Positions 32,807-44,602 of a stretch of 64,000 nt of DNA are shown one piece after another; position 1 is the stretch's first letter; every line of letters starts with the position of its first letter. The translations under genes were made by a program, and so were the position numbers. The stretch covers positions 107,014,400-107,078,399 of the forward strand of contig CM043700.1 in assembly GCA_023935145.1 (NCBI GenBank), in the 5' to 3' direction. This DNA comes from Bretschneidera sinensis. Taxonomy: Eukaryota; Streptophyta; Magnoliopsida; Brassicales; Akaniaceae. Below the pieces are notes generated by a model. It saw only the letters and a program-made list of their open reading frames with translations, made no database searches and was not told the DNA's origin.

Positions 32807-34383
32807 TGTAGATACCTTAATTTGACTATTTTAATTTTGGTGTTTCCTTTCGACTTTTTCGGTGTAATTGTTTAGTTTTAAATTGTAGCTATTTAGTATC
32901 GGGGTTTGTGGAACTTGGGATCAAGTAAATAAATTTGGAGTTATGTAATAAAAATATCTCTTGTAAGAAATTTTAAAGGTTTGAAAGAGTAGTAAAACAA
33001 CTAAGTAAAATTTAAGTTTTTAAAGAGTAGAAGGGTAGAAAGTGGATGAGACATAAAGGGAATGGGTGTGTGCGCAATTAAGGGAAAGTATGGCTCTAAA
33101 AAGGGAAAGAGAATCAGATTTTTTTTGGGAGAGTCTAGAGAAACTGGGAGAGAGAAAGAGAGAGAATGAGAAGAGGAGGAAAAAAGAGAAGAGAAAGAAA
33201 AAGATAAGAAGAAGGAGAAAAGAAAAGGGAATGAAATTAGAAGTTTTTGCAAAACTTAAGGTAAAGATTTTTGCCTTGCTTCTTCTTGTTTTAATCTTGC
33301 ACACTTAGTTAGTTAAGATTTTGAGTTGGGGTTTTGAAAATCCAAGTGCTCTTGAGAAATGTTTGAGGAAAAAATGAGTTTTTAATTAAATATGTTGATT
33401 TAGAGGTTATAAGTTTAAATTCTCTTGTGGGTAATGTAAAGATTTGATGTGTAACTCCTAAGAGCTTATGGGTAAGAGTTTCATGAAGAATTAAAGAAGT
33501 TTTGAGGAAAAAAATGAAGGATTTTTGGGTGCTGGAACCAGTGGGCAGTCAACTATGTTAAACCAACAATCGACTATCATCTGGGCAGAAAGCCTAGGTC
33601 ATGAGGACAGTTGACTGTAAATTTACATAGTTAGCTTTCCAAGCTATGTGAACACTTTGGATCTCGGACAGTCGACTATCCATTTAGACAGTTTATTGTG
33701 GGACTCTGTTTTCATGCAAAAACAATAAAAAAAAATTAGACTTTTTAACCCAAAACCCTTTCAAAACAATTTAATGAGATTCTTGGGATAAAAACATGGA
33801 CTTTATGGTATTAAAGAGACTACTTTTTTCGTTTAAATTCTAAGAGAAAATTTTATGAAAGTATTTAGACAAAAATAAAGTCTTGATGAAATTTAAAAGT
33901 CGTTCTTTTCCTCTATGCAATTAATGGCTTAGATGATTTTATATATGTATGTGTACTTCTTAGGTGATGTGTTAATTGTTATATATACCCATTAATTGTA
34001 GTGGATGATCGTACTAGAGACGAGGAGATATCTCGAGATTAGGAGTCAGTACAAGAGGTGAGTACACCTTACTTTTAGTAAGTGTGTTAAATTGTATAAA
34101 AGAAATGAAGTGTGAAAATATAATTGATTTTGAAAAGAATAAATAATAGAATTGTTTGTGATGTGAGTATATAAGCTTTTGGTGTGAAAATATATCAAGA
34201 GAATTTTATATTTTGAGATATAATTATAGAAGGTATGAGTTTAGAAATATTTTGATGATGTTGTGTTGAGAAGTTGTGATATATAGAATTGTGATGAAGA
34301 TGGTTGATTTAATTATTCTGAAATTGTGATGTGGTTGATTGATGAATGCTTATTACATATTCAATTGCTTTATGAATGCATTT

Positions 34384-34453
<70 letters not shown>

Positions 34454-35547
34454 CCGTTAACGTATAATAAGAGGGGGAATGGTAAGATTGCGATAAGTCC
34501 CTTCCCATAAGAGGGTATGGGCATAGAAGTGGTTAGATATATAAGACCCCACCCGGAAAAGAGTGCAGGGGATCCGAAGATGTTTTATTGAGAAATGAGA
34601 TGATGCTTTGACGTACCGGTACATTGGAAGACATCCCTGTTGTTATATGATAAACCCAACAAGTGGCGTTATTATGATATGAATATATTTATACATGATG
34701 ATACATCTCATTAAATCTACATTTGCATTACATATCATTGAATATGAATGTTGTGGTGGAATTGACCTTATGAGGGGTAATTATTGTGAATTGCCATTAA
34801 GAGGCATGTGATGTGTTGGGCTCGGTAAAGGGCATGATTGATGATTGAAATGATAGAATAGTTTTGAGTTGGAATCTCCCTTTTTTTATTTGCTTTAAGA
34901 TGCATGCAGTGTTACAAGCTTTGTATGATCGAAAGTCTTGTAAAGACCTTGGTGAATCCTTATTTAAATGATATTTTTTCTTCTCATTAAGAAATTGAGA
35001 TGATTGGAGGAAACTTAATAATTTTATTTCATGCATTTGAAATTTGATGACTTATATGCTAAAGTTATAAATAAAACGATAATTTTCCTCCAATGCAATT
35101 ACTTTTCATAAAGTGTTTCTCATTGATTTTTTTAGCTCACTCTTTTATTTACTAACATATCATATTATACCAAAGTTTTATAGTCAAATTTGAATGGGGT
35201 CTTTAATAAGGAACTCGGCTATGACATCCTCGTCTTTTGGGTTTTTTTTTTTTTTTGTTAAAAGTTAAACTCTTGGTTTGTGTTAAGTTATTGTAAAAGG
35301 AAATATCAAGTTAAATCGTAGTAAGGGAATCTTCTTTTGATGTTGTCTCTTGTAAGTTATGAAGAAGTCGACTATATTATATTGTAAGATTTTTGAATAT
35401 GTAAATGTGATTGTATAAATTTGTGATGTTTGAAAGAATGTTGTATTCTTGGTGAGTATTGCATGGTTGCATCTTGAGTTAAGGTGCTCAATGCTGAAGG
35501 GTAATTGAGCCATTCCGAGTAGGGCCCACTCAGGATGGGTCGTTACA
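32807..35547 (+). repeat. Element E 5' LTR
   Basis: The LTR aligns with 39073-39933, 48713-50534 and 51447-51545. After the decayed TATA position (GCTCTAAAAAGG near 33093; TATAAAA in the 3' copy) comes a purine-rich leader of about 140 bases (33098-33240). Near 33545-33700 a cluster of CAGTCAACT, CAGTTGACTGT and CAGTCGACTATCC words occurs. A CA/TA microsatellite lies at 34387-34453. The site matching solo LTR G is intact near 35444, and the site matching element C is intact near 33635. Confidence 0.88.
34387..34453. repeat. (AC)n(AT)n microsatellite in element E 5' LTR
   Basis: About 21 AC units are followed by about 12 AT units. The other LTR has a different, interrupted version at 49500-49550, so the repeat changed after insertion. 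Confidence 0.95.
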
Positions 35548-35551
35548 TTTT

Positions 35552-35563
35552 TGGTATCGAAGC
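35552..35563 (+). promoter_or_regulatory. Primer-binding site of element E
   Basis: TGGTATCGAAGC lies 4 bases after the LTR end. It is close to the initiator-methionine tRNA complement TGGTATCAGAGC, with a lost A and one base change. Confidence 0.7.
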
Positions 35564-38500
35564 TTTAGATTTGAGATTCTATAGACTTAAATTCATGGTG
35601 CATGGTGCATAGGATAGTTATCGAAAGTCGATTGTGTAGAGTTAGAGAGGATGTCGTTAGGAGAAATAACCAGTGATGGTTTAAGTGGGGGTAAAGTGTC
35701 TTGAGATTAAAGTCGAGTTGACTTATGTGTGGTTGTTGTATGAATTTTGGCATTACTTGAATTGAATTGTTGTGATTTGAATTGAATTACTGTGTTTTGT
35801 GAAATCTTGTTAACGATGTCATTGATAAGAGTGTTTGATTAAATGCTTGATTGTAATTCAATGTTTTGACCGATATATTTTTCTCATGCAATGGTGAAAA
35901 TATTCTTATAGTTTGGGTATTTAATGAAATGTTGAAAGGTGAAGAGTGAGAAAGAGATTTCTTTTTTTAAGAAGTTTTATTGACTTAAAAGTTTTATACT
36001 TAATTGTATGAATTTGAATATCTATTGAACGAACTATGTTGAGTTATATTTGGACGTTTATCTGTTGATTTTCTTTTCATACTATGTATTAAAAATTTTA
36101 GAAATATACTAATGGTTTAAATACCTTGTAACGTGTGGCTTAAGGATTATCTATTGTTTATATTATAAGACGAAATTGATGAAATTATGAATGAGAAGTT
36201 GATGTGTTCGTACTTGGGTGTTGTATATGAAAAATGAGAGTTATTTGGATATCAGAAATTGAAGTATTTTAAAATTTTAGGTTGTGAGATCTTTTGAAAA
36301 ATGTGAGGAAGTTCGAAGAGTTAGATATTTGTACTGATTCATAGAAATTATAGCTATGTTATTAAGAAGTGAGACTTGAGAAGAATAATTAAAGTATAGG
36401 CAATAGTCTAGATAGATTACTGAGTATAACAAGTTGTTAGAGGCAAATATTTGGACGAGCGTTTAGTATGAAGAATAAAATATATTAGGGAGTGGTTGAG
36501 GTAAAACGAGAGTAGTAATCCGAGTAAGCAACAATGGTAATAGATGAGGTATAGATGAAGCTTTTGTGTTATTTAGGACTTTAAGAGGAATTGAAAGGAA
36601 AGTAGGAATTTTCCAAAGCAAAGTTTTTATGGACTCAATTAGAGTATCTTATATGATTGATTCAAAGTGGGGAACCTTAATCGAGCAAGAATTATGATTG
36701 GAAAGTGGAAATTATTATGTGAAAAGTTGCAAAGGAGAAAGGTGTAGTAAATTATAATATGACGATAATGTTAATGTTAAGTGAAGTGTAGTATAAAGAG
36801 ATGGTAGAATTATTCAAAACCTAAATAGCCTTGAGTTAGATTTGAGAATAAGTAATTAAGTGGATGATGCTAGTTGAAGCAGCTTAAGAGTTTTGCCTTG
36901 TTGGGAGATATAAATTTGAAGAATTCTTTTGGTATTCAGTGAGAAGTAAGTAATGATGAACCAAAATATTTGAAATACTTGAAAAGCTAAAGATTTTTGA
37001 ACGGCTTGTTTTTGCTGTAGTTGTTAAGAATGTGTGATATGACTAAAAAAGTTGATGACTAATGAAAGTACAACATTTATGCTTAGCAAAGGAGTTGTTA
37101 AGAATGTGTGATATGAAAACTCAAGAGTTTAGTGTGATATAAGAGTATTAGAACGGTCATGGCAAAAGAGAAATAAGTAGAAAATACGAGGCTAAAGGTG
37201 TGATGAGTAAATGATGGGAAGATTGAGGTTGAGGCAATTAGTTTTAACCCTTACCATGGTTAATAATAAAGGCTTGACAATTGTCAGTGATAGTGTTAAG
37301 AGGAGGAACAAATAAATCATGATCGAGTTAAGATGTACTTGGAGGAAGGGAGTAAATTGTATAATGTGAATGTGAAGTACCTTATTCAAAGATTATTGGT
37401 AACAGTAAATTAAAAGAAATTATTGGATTATGATGTATGTTGTGTGATTAGACATGAGATTTGGTAAAGGAAAGTGTAGATTTGAGATGTTAGTTGATCT
37501 TCTAGAAGTTTTTATTTCCTAAATGGACCAGAAGAGGAATCGAGATGAAGAAGAAATAAAAGTTTAAGTGTGAACTGATGCGCTACAGATATGATCGAGT
37601 AAGAACTCAAAAATTGAGAAAATCGATTGTTAGAGAGACATAAAAGAAAACTTGTTAATGCAAGGACTAATAGCTATGTGTGTAAGAGATAGAAACTCTT
37701 GGGGTGGAGAGTTATTTAAAGAATATCTTTGAAGTTTTCTAAGTAAGAGAATTTGAATTTGATGTGAAGAATAGAGTATACAACAGAAGGGATTAGATAG
37801 AAGGTTTGATCTATAAAGTTATGTAAAGGAATGGAAGGATCCAAGAAGGGCGATAAGTTTAAAGTATAATTAACATTAAAGAAAGGTTTATGAGGATAAA
37901 AAATTTTGGGAAGTTTAAGTAGAGGTTAAGGACAAAAAATTTACCATGTTATTTTTTAAGACAACTAAGTGTTGAAATTAGAGAAAAGAGTTGTAGAATG
38001 AAGATTGGTTAATTAAATTAGAGTAGCTAGATTATTATTGTACAAAGACGTTATGAATTGGATTACGACGTATTATTGTTGTTGAAGAAAGATTAGTCAA
38101 TTCAAAGTTGTAATGGAGGACAAAGTGCGTAATTATTACTATCGTGAAGAGTTATAAAAGAGTTATCGGTAAGCATACCCTAGTTGGTGGTGGGTGAATT
38201 GAGGTTTGATGGAATCAATAAGTGAGAAAGTTGGATTAAAGTTAAGGAACGTTTTGGATAAAGAGATTTAGTTACCAATTGAATTACTTGTTTAAGGGAT
38301 GCTAGAAATTCCTTAAAATGATCGAAAGGTTGACTTATAGTTGATTGTTTCTTTTCCATGGGTGGAAATTAGGACCATGAAGTAAAGAAATTGATAATTT
38401 GAGTGAAGGACTAAGTTGAATTGAGTAAGAGATTTGTGTAATGATATTAATAATACCTAAGTTTCGTATAGCTTTCCTTAAAGAAGAAATGACTAAGGGA

Positions 38501-39052
38501 TATGGAGAAAGTGATAAGTTGGTAAGTAACCTTCTGAAAAGGTACGGTGGGGAGGACACACGATTTAAAAGTCATACCGCGTCTGAGACCCCTAAAGTAT
38601 GAAGTCGAGAGAAAAGAGTGTGAAATAGTAAGGACCTTAGTTTTTGAAGCTCAAAAGCAGAAGGGGGATGTAACAAGGACCAGGAATGTGTAAATTGAGG
38701 GACGATGAATTGAAGGATCTGATAAAAGAAAAAGAATGAATTAAGAGGATGAATGGTTGATAGAATGATGGACACTGCTTACTACATATAAAGAGTTTCT
38801 AGTAAAATGGAACAAATTTTATTTAAAATAGTGAATTTGATTAATCTAATATTGAATAGTTGGTTGTAAACGATGGATAGAAAGTTCAAAATGATAGTGA
38901 ATAGGAGATTTAACCCTTTAACGACGATTTATGATCAAAGTGAAGAATTTGAGGAATATGGTTGGGAAATTCAAGAATGTGAAATAGACTTGGAAAAGTG
39001 ATAATCTCTATTATTTTGTGAAACTTAATCAAGAAAATTTCGAGGACAAAAT
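35564..39052 (+). other. Element E internal region, no recognisable coding sequence
   Basis: Across 3.5 kb I find no plus-strand frame with gag, protease, RT, RNase H or integrase wording. The text is rich in A, G and T and poor in CG. It could be a non-autonomous element that never encoded pol, or a gene set erased by mutation. The short length favours the former, since a Tekay internal region with full pol is usually longer than 3.5 kb. Confidence 0.6.
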
Positions 39053-39072
39053 TTTTATTAGTGGGGGAGAAT
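39053..39072 (+). promoter_or_regulatory. Polypurine tract of element E
   Basis: GTGGGGGAGAAT directly precedes the LTR start TGTATAGCC at 39073. AAATTTCGAGGACAAAATT lies just before it, as is usual for Tekay elements. Confidence 0.75.
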
Positions 39073-39933
39073 TGTATAGCCTGATACCTTAATTTGAATA
39101 TTTTAATTTTGGTGTTTCACTTCGACACGTTTTTGGTGTAATTGTTTAGTTTGAGTTATAGTTATTTATTATAGGGGTTTGTGGAACTTGGGATCAAGTA
39201 AATAAATTTTGAGTTAAGTAATAAAAACATATCTTGTGAGAAATTATAAAAGTTTGAAAGAGTAGTAAGACAACTAAGTAAAATTTAAGTTTTTAAAGAG
39301 TAGAAGGTAGAAAGTGGATGAGACATAAAGTGAAGGGGGTGTGCACAATTAAGGTAAAGTATGGCTATAAAAGGGAGAGAGAATAGATTTTTTCTTTGGA
39401 AGAGTCTAGAGAAACTGGGAGAGAGAGAGAGAGAGAGAGAGAAAGAAGAGGAGGAAATATGAGAAGAGGATGAAATAAGAGAAGAGAAAGAAAAAGAGAG
39501 AAAGAAGGAGAAAACGAAAAAGATGGAAATTGGAAGTTTTTACAAAACTGAAGGTAAATATTTTTGCCTTGCTTATTCTTGTTTTAATCTTGCATGTTTA
39601 GTTAGTTAAGATTTTGAGTTTGGTTTTTGAAAATCCAAGTGCTCTTGAGAAATATTTGAGAAAAAATTGGGTTTTTGATTAAATATGTTGATTTAGAGGT
39701 TTAGAGTTTAAATTCTCTTATGGGTAATGTAAAGATTTGATGTTTAACTCCCAAGAGCTTGTGTTTTAAAAGATTTAAGAGTTTTATGAAGAATCAAAGA
39801 AGTTTTGAAGAATAAAATGAATGATTTTCGTGATTTTCGGGTGCTGGAACCAGTGGGCAGTCGATTGTGTTGAATCTGGGCATAAAGCCCAAGTCGTGAG
39901 AACAATCGACTATCCATTTACACAGTCGACTGT
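39073..39933 (+). repeat. Element E 3' LTR, first segment
   Basis: It matches 32807 onward. The TATA box TATAAAA is at 39366-39372 and is followed by a (GA)-rich leader (39400-39520). CAGTCGATTGTG and CAGTCGACTGT words lie near 39855-39933. It is cut by element C, with ACTGT at 39929-39933 and 48708-48712. Confidence 0.85.
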
Positions 39934-41213
39934 TGTTGAGCGTTTATTTACTTAAATAATTAGGCAAATAATCGTTCTAGTTTTACTTGCAAGTGCACAA
40001 AGTATGTGGTAGCATAGTGTGCAAGTGCGAGATCATTTCCACAGGGATTGGTGAATTTCTATCTAGAACTAATTTCTTTAAGTTAAAAGAGAAATAATAG
40101 TTAATAGTGAGTGAATAACAATAATGAGAAACATAGGGCTATGATATCCACCACTAATTATACTTTCTCACTTACTAAGGTTTCAATGCTCTAGCCTTAT
40201 CATGAATATCTAATGGTTGCCAACCTAAGGGCTTGGCCCACACCTTAGGCTATTGATCTCCCTACGCAACGAGTTAGGCATGGTGTATACTCTAACTCTT
40301 TTCTCTCTTTAAGGGATTCAACATGGGCGTATACTGAGTTGTTCCTTAAGAGAGCATGAGGGTTGTGGAGATCGGCAACCACACGGGACCTAGGGCTTGG
40401 TCTGCTCCTGGTTTTCCATGTTGATTAACCTGGGAATCCGATGTGGATATCCCTTGTTACTAATGTCGAACCCAAGACTTTGTCATCCAAATTGATTCGA
40501 CTAACCTATCCATACCAGATGTATACATTGATCAAGCACATACATATGAGGAATGTAAATATAAACAGGTATTAATCAAGTTAAATACTCTAACAAGGCT
40601 ATAGCAAAGATAGTTAATGAATAAATGTGTGGTAAAGCATAACTATGGCTTCAATCAAGCCCTATAGGAGTTTAGTTACACATGCTAAGTAACGTAAACA
40701 TGCTAAACATAAAAACAAAAAACTAAAACTGAAGAAACTCGGGAGACAAGTCGTCAATTCTTCTCCTATGCTCTCTACTTTGAGTCTAGAACCAAAGGTG
40801 TGTGTTATGTGTTTTTACAGGGCTATTTATAGGGTCTTCATGGCGTCATAAAACCTTAATTCTGTTTTGGAGTCAGAAGACATCTTTCCAATTCTGGCTC
40901 TGCCGCCTCTGGAGTAATTGCACTCGAGCGTATACGGGATGCGCTCGATCGCATATGTGCGCTCGAGCCTACTTCAAGTGCACTCGTATGCTTGTGCACT
41001 CGATCTCAAGGGGGGTGCGCTCGAGCGCACCTTGCTGGAGGGCAGAACTTCACTTTTTGCTTCTAAAAGCTCCATTTTGTTATTTTTTTTGTCCAAGACC
41101 TGTGAAAAACACACAAAACACAAAAGTGAAGTATAATCTACTAAAATAGATAAGTAAAGAGTCTAACAAGCATAAATTAAGGGGCTTAAATATGGCTATT
41201 TAAGCACTTATCA
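39934..41213 (-). repeat. Element C 3' LTR
   Basis: On the plus strand it runs TGTTGAGCGTTT to GCACTTATCA (1280 bp). The minus-strand TATA box TATAAATA is at 40824-40831. A cluster of GCGCTCGAGCGCA, GCGCTCGATCGCA and degraded forms lies at 40918-41035, upstream of the TATA box on the element strand. Confidence 0.92.
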
Positions 41214-41230
41214 CATCCCCAAACTTACAT
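41214..41230 (-). promoter_or_regulatory. Polypurine tract of element C
   Basis: The minus strand reads AAGTTTGGGGATG directly before the LTR start TGATAAGTGC, nearly identical to element A at 6991-7003. Confidence 0.8.
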
Positions 41231-42600
41231 ATTGCTAGTCCCTTAGCAATACAAAACCAAAAACTATGTTGAAACAAAATTTTAAAGATAAATTCATTTT
41301 CATGGTACTCAAAAATATTTGGGTTGTGCATAAAACCATGATAACCGTTCATGAGTAAGCTTATAATAAAAAACACATTTTGGATTGCAAAAGGACTTTC
41401 AAAAGTTTTATGTTAACCACCTAAGGTTGGCTTAAGGCATCGCAAGTTTGATTTGTGTGTGATAGATTAGCACATATGAGATGGTGTTTTCACATAATTT
41501 TAGTGGATAGTGTTTCGGAGCCCAAACTTTTATCAAATTTCTTATCAAAGAGAACAAAATGGCATAATACTTGCTTCTTTTTCTTTTGCTTTTATCATGT
41601 GATCTTTGCCATGTTGAGTTCCATCTAGCTTTCTATTTGATCCTTGTAACGAGCGTTTGGCCAATGACTCCCAAACCAGATGGTTTTAGGGCATTAGGTG
41701 TAAGGACACCCCTAAGAACTTTACTAACTCGAGTAAAAAAGGTTATGGAACTTAATAGGTTTTTAATGCTTCGTAATGAAACTCCTACCTTTTGACGTGA
41801 ACACTCAATGCTTACTGAGGCAAGAGGCCCAGTTACTCAGTGGAAAGTTGATTTTTTGGAAGCTTTTTGATTTTCTTTTCGCATGATGAACATTTTTTTT
41901 TTCTTTATTTTTCTTATGCCAAAGGGTTCTTTTCAATAAGTTATCCTACTACAGTTTAGGTAATGGAAACATATGCAAAATAATTACATGTCATACCTCG
42001 CACAAATGCGTGCTAAATGTGCTTATGCAAATTTAAATCAAACTCATGAATTCTTAGGTGCCTTGAGGTAGTTAACTCAACTTTGTAAAATTCCTAATAC
42101 AAGACTATGTGTTCTAGTTTGTAAGCTTACTAATGAAGTGTTATCAAATTTTTAATTCAACCAGAATTTTTGTTTACCTATTGATCATGTATTTATCTTT
42201 TCTATAAAAAAAAAAAATAAAAAAAAAAATAAAAAAAAAAACTGGGACTTTGTGTGTGCATGTGTTCCAAGTGCGTGTGTGATAGTATCTAGTATCTCCC
42301 ACTACCCCCAAACTTAAAATGCACATTGTCCCCAATGTGTGTGGCATGGAAAGATCTAACCTGGGATATGGAGAACTAGGCTGCTTGCTTGCTTGTACAC
42401 GCCCCCAAACTTAAACTGGATGCACACACTAAATACCTGACAAAGGAAAACAAATGTTGTTCCGAAAAGCAAAATAATAGATATAAAAATATGACTATAA
42501 AAATAAAAGTACTAAATAAATAAATAAAAATGATATGTCTAGGGTGCCTCCCATTAACGCTAAGTTTAACGTCTTCAGCCAGACGGGTATCTCCTCTCAC
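41231..42600 (-). other. Element C noncoding tail
   Basis: The block 41640-41870 is the reverse-complement counterpart of element A 6380-6600. An A-rich run lies at 42203-42241. The hairpin and purine-like tract are at 42304-42338. No ORF here has a recognisable product. Confidence 0.55.
42304..42338 (-). promoter_or_regulatory. Hairpin plus internal polypurine-like tract, element C
   Basis: On the minus strand ACATTG-GGGA-CAATGT forms a perfect 6-bp inverted repeat and is followed by TTTTAAGTTTGGGGGTA. The tract is about 1.1 kb from the 3' LTR, as in A and B. A second AAGTTTGGGGGCG-like tract lies nearby at about 42402-42415. Confidence 0.6.
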
Positions 42601-42683
42601 TGCTGATCATCAGTGGGTGCAGTTGAGAGGGTATCGGGTGCAGGAGATAAGCGGTCAAGGATAGACTGTAGCATAGCCTCCTG

Positions 42684-43650
42684 TCATGTGAACTGTGCCT
42701 CTAACCCATCAATCCGCTGATGGATCAGACGAGCTGCCTCACGATCCTCCCGGCGAATGTCGGACAGCTCACAGCGGAAGGAGGATAGCTCATCTAGGAG
42801 GTACTGATACTCCATGGATCCCATGTCTGTCTGATCCTCCTCCCATAAAGGGCTTACCGGTGGATGCTCGGCCTCCATCGGATCCTCTGTAATAGGCTCG
42901 GCGGCCTGTATCTGTGCCCGGGGTCCTTGGGGCATGTGCGACTAGCTAAGGCTCCAATGTGCTCGCCCAAAGAAGGGATTGTCAGTAACCGGGCCATCTA
43001 TAGAGGATCCTCTAATCTCCTTCTTCTTAAAGATATGACTGAGCAAGAAGGGGAAAGGAAGACCCCAAGCATTAGCTGTGTCATCTGCTGGTTATGCACC
43101 CCATCCCAGAACTTGTGTATCTGACTCCATATGACTGCTGGGATGGAGTACCAACGACCTTGGTGAAAAGCGTATAGAGCTTGCAGAAACTAATCCCGCC
43201 TTTGTGTCTTGTGCCCCAAAGATCACACATTATGCTGCAGGACTGAATCGACGAACCATAGACAGGGAGGTAGCCTTGACTGGCTTCCCGCATTGTTGTG
43301 GCGGTCAGCATACTGTTCCGCACACATATCCTCAATGATGTGTGGGAGAAGGAACGAGTCAGGCTGCTCCTCTATGTGGCTGTCCTCTGGTGGGGACTCA
43401 TCGCAGCAGTGCAAAGAGCTGGCTATGTCAATAGTGGTCAGCTCTATGAACCTACCTTGGACTGAGGAAGATAAAAGCTCTATTCTGGTGCTGCCATAAG
43501 TCAGGTTCTCATAGAAACTTATCACAAATTGTGTGTAGGCCATCGAGCAGACCGGCTTGAATAGCCGTTTGAGACTCTGGTTCTTGAATTCTTAGACCGC
43601 CCATCCTATGGCTTCCAAAGTCTTGAAGTCCTCTTCTACATTGAATTTTG
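42684..43650 (-). pseudogene. Element C third ORF remnant
   Basis: On the minus strand the text KTLEAIGWAV, then FKPVCSMAYTQFVISFYENL (about 43620-43505) parallels EALDISTVVFELIDNIGW and FFITCPAFMELVKEFYTTF of element B's third ORF. It goes on to TRIELLSSSVQGRFIELTTI. After frame changes the C-terminal part (42935-42684) is an acidic linker and a helix likely to coil (YLLDELSSFRCELSDIRRED). It is the same protein type as in B, damaged by stops. Function unknown. Confidence 0.55.
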
Positions 43651-44602
43651 TCTCGAACAGTATTTCACACTGTTCGAAACTAGGTCGGGATAAATGATGG
43701 CGACTGTTAAAGGCACAGGATGTGGAAGCCATGTTTCAGAATCTAGATCTGTGGTTGCTGTCAAAATTGTGCTTGATTGCAGATATTGTGCGCTCGATCG
43801 CACTATGGGTAGTGCGCTCGATCGTTGGTGCCTAGCACTCGATCGCAATCGGTCAGACATTTTATCGAACACTTGATGTGCACCAAAACCAGAAGCTATA
43901 GGATTTTGTTACTCCCGTTCTCCAAACCTCCTGCAAACGTAAAACAATCCAATCAACACACATGAATGACAAATATAGAATGTACATATGAGCTGAAGAG
44001 CTAAAATCGTGTGATTGCTTTAAGAAACAAAAACATGTATGTACTTTGCTCTTTTAGAAGAGGGGTGTGTATGTAGGGTAGACCGAAAATGTTTTTGCCA
44101 CGTGGTTTGGCTTGGTTGTGTGGTGAGGTGATGGTGGAGATGTGTTGGATGAGAGTGGAAGGTAAGATTTTGCTGTGTCAGATGGTTCGTGTGAGAGAGA
44201 GAGAGAGAGATAGAGAGAGAGATAGCAGAAATGCGATTGAGTATAAGTGAGGGAAAGAACGGGAAACTGTTTATAATGTGCACAGAACCCTCTGCCCCGA
44301 TTGCGCTCGAGCACATTAATGAAGTGCGATCGAGTGCTATGTGCGCAAGTGTTTGAATTGTGATGCGCTCGCGTGCAGCTCAGGGCTAGGTGATGCTCAA
44401 GTTCAGATGGTGTGTGCTCGATCGCAAGACCGAAATAGTAAAAAGAGGTTATAAAAAGAAATTTAATTAAGGTAAAAAGTGAGAACGATACAGTCATACT
44501 GATTTGTAGTGGCCTCAGTACCATTAACCTTGATAGAGGCACTTGAGTTATATGTTTAAGCAAGTGAAATTGCTCAAGTGCTCTCTATGGTAGCTTTTAA
44601 GG
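43651..44602 (-). other. Element C spacer between protease and third ORF
   Basis: The stretch contains GCGCTCGATCGCAC, GCGCTCGATCG, GCGCTCGAGCACA and GCTCGATCGCAAG words (43789-43850 and 44300-44430), the same set as in the LTR, and a (GA)n tract at 44192-44222. RT and integrase would be expected here in a complete Athila element but are absent. Confidence 0.6.

Noticed and set aside
33001..33304. Two overlapping minus-strand ORFs rich in Phe, Ser and Leu
   Set aside because: They are the complement of the purine-rich leader in the E LTR; low-complexity composition and no domain.
34309..34524. Minus-strand ORF with repeated Val-Cys
   Set aside because: It is a translation of the (CA)n/(TA)n microsatellite, not a protein.
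40802..41149. 115-codon plus-strand ORF, partly repeated at 48307-48561
   Set aside because: It lies antisense within the LTRs of element C. The repetition comes from the LTR pair, and the reading frame is not kept in the second copy.
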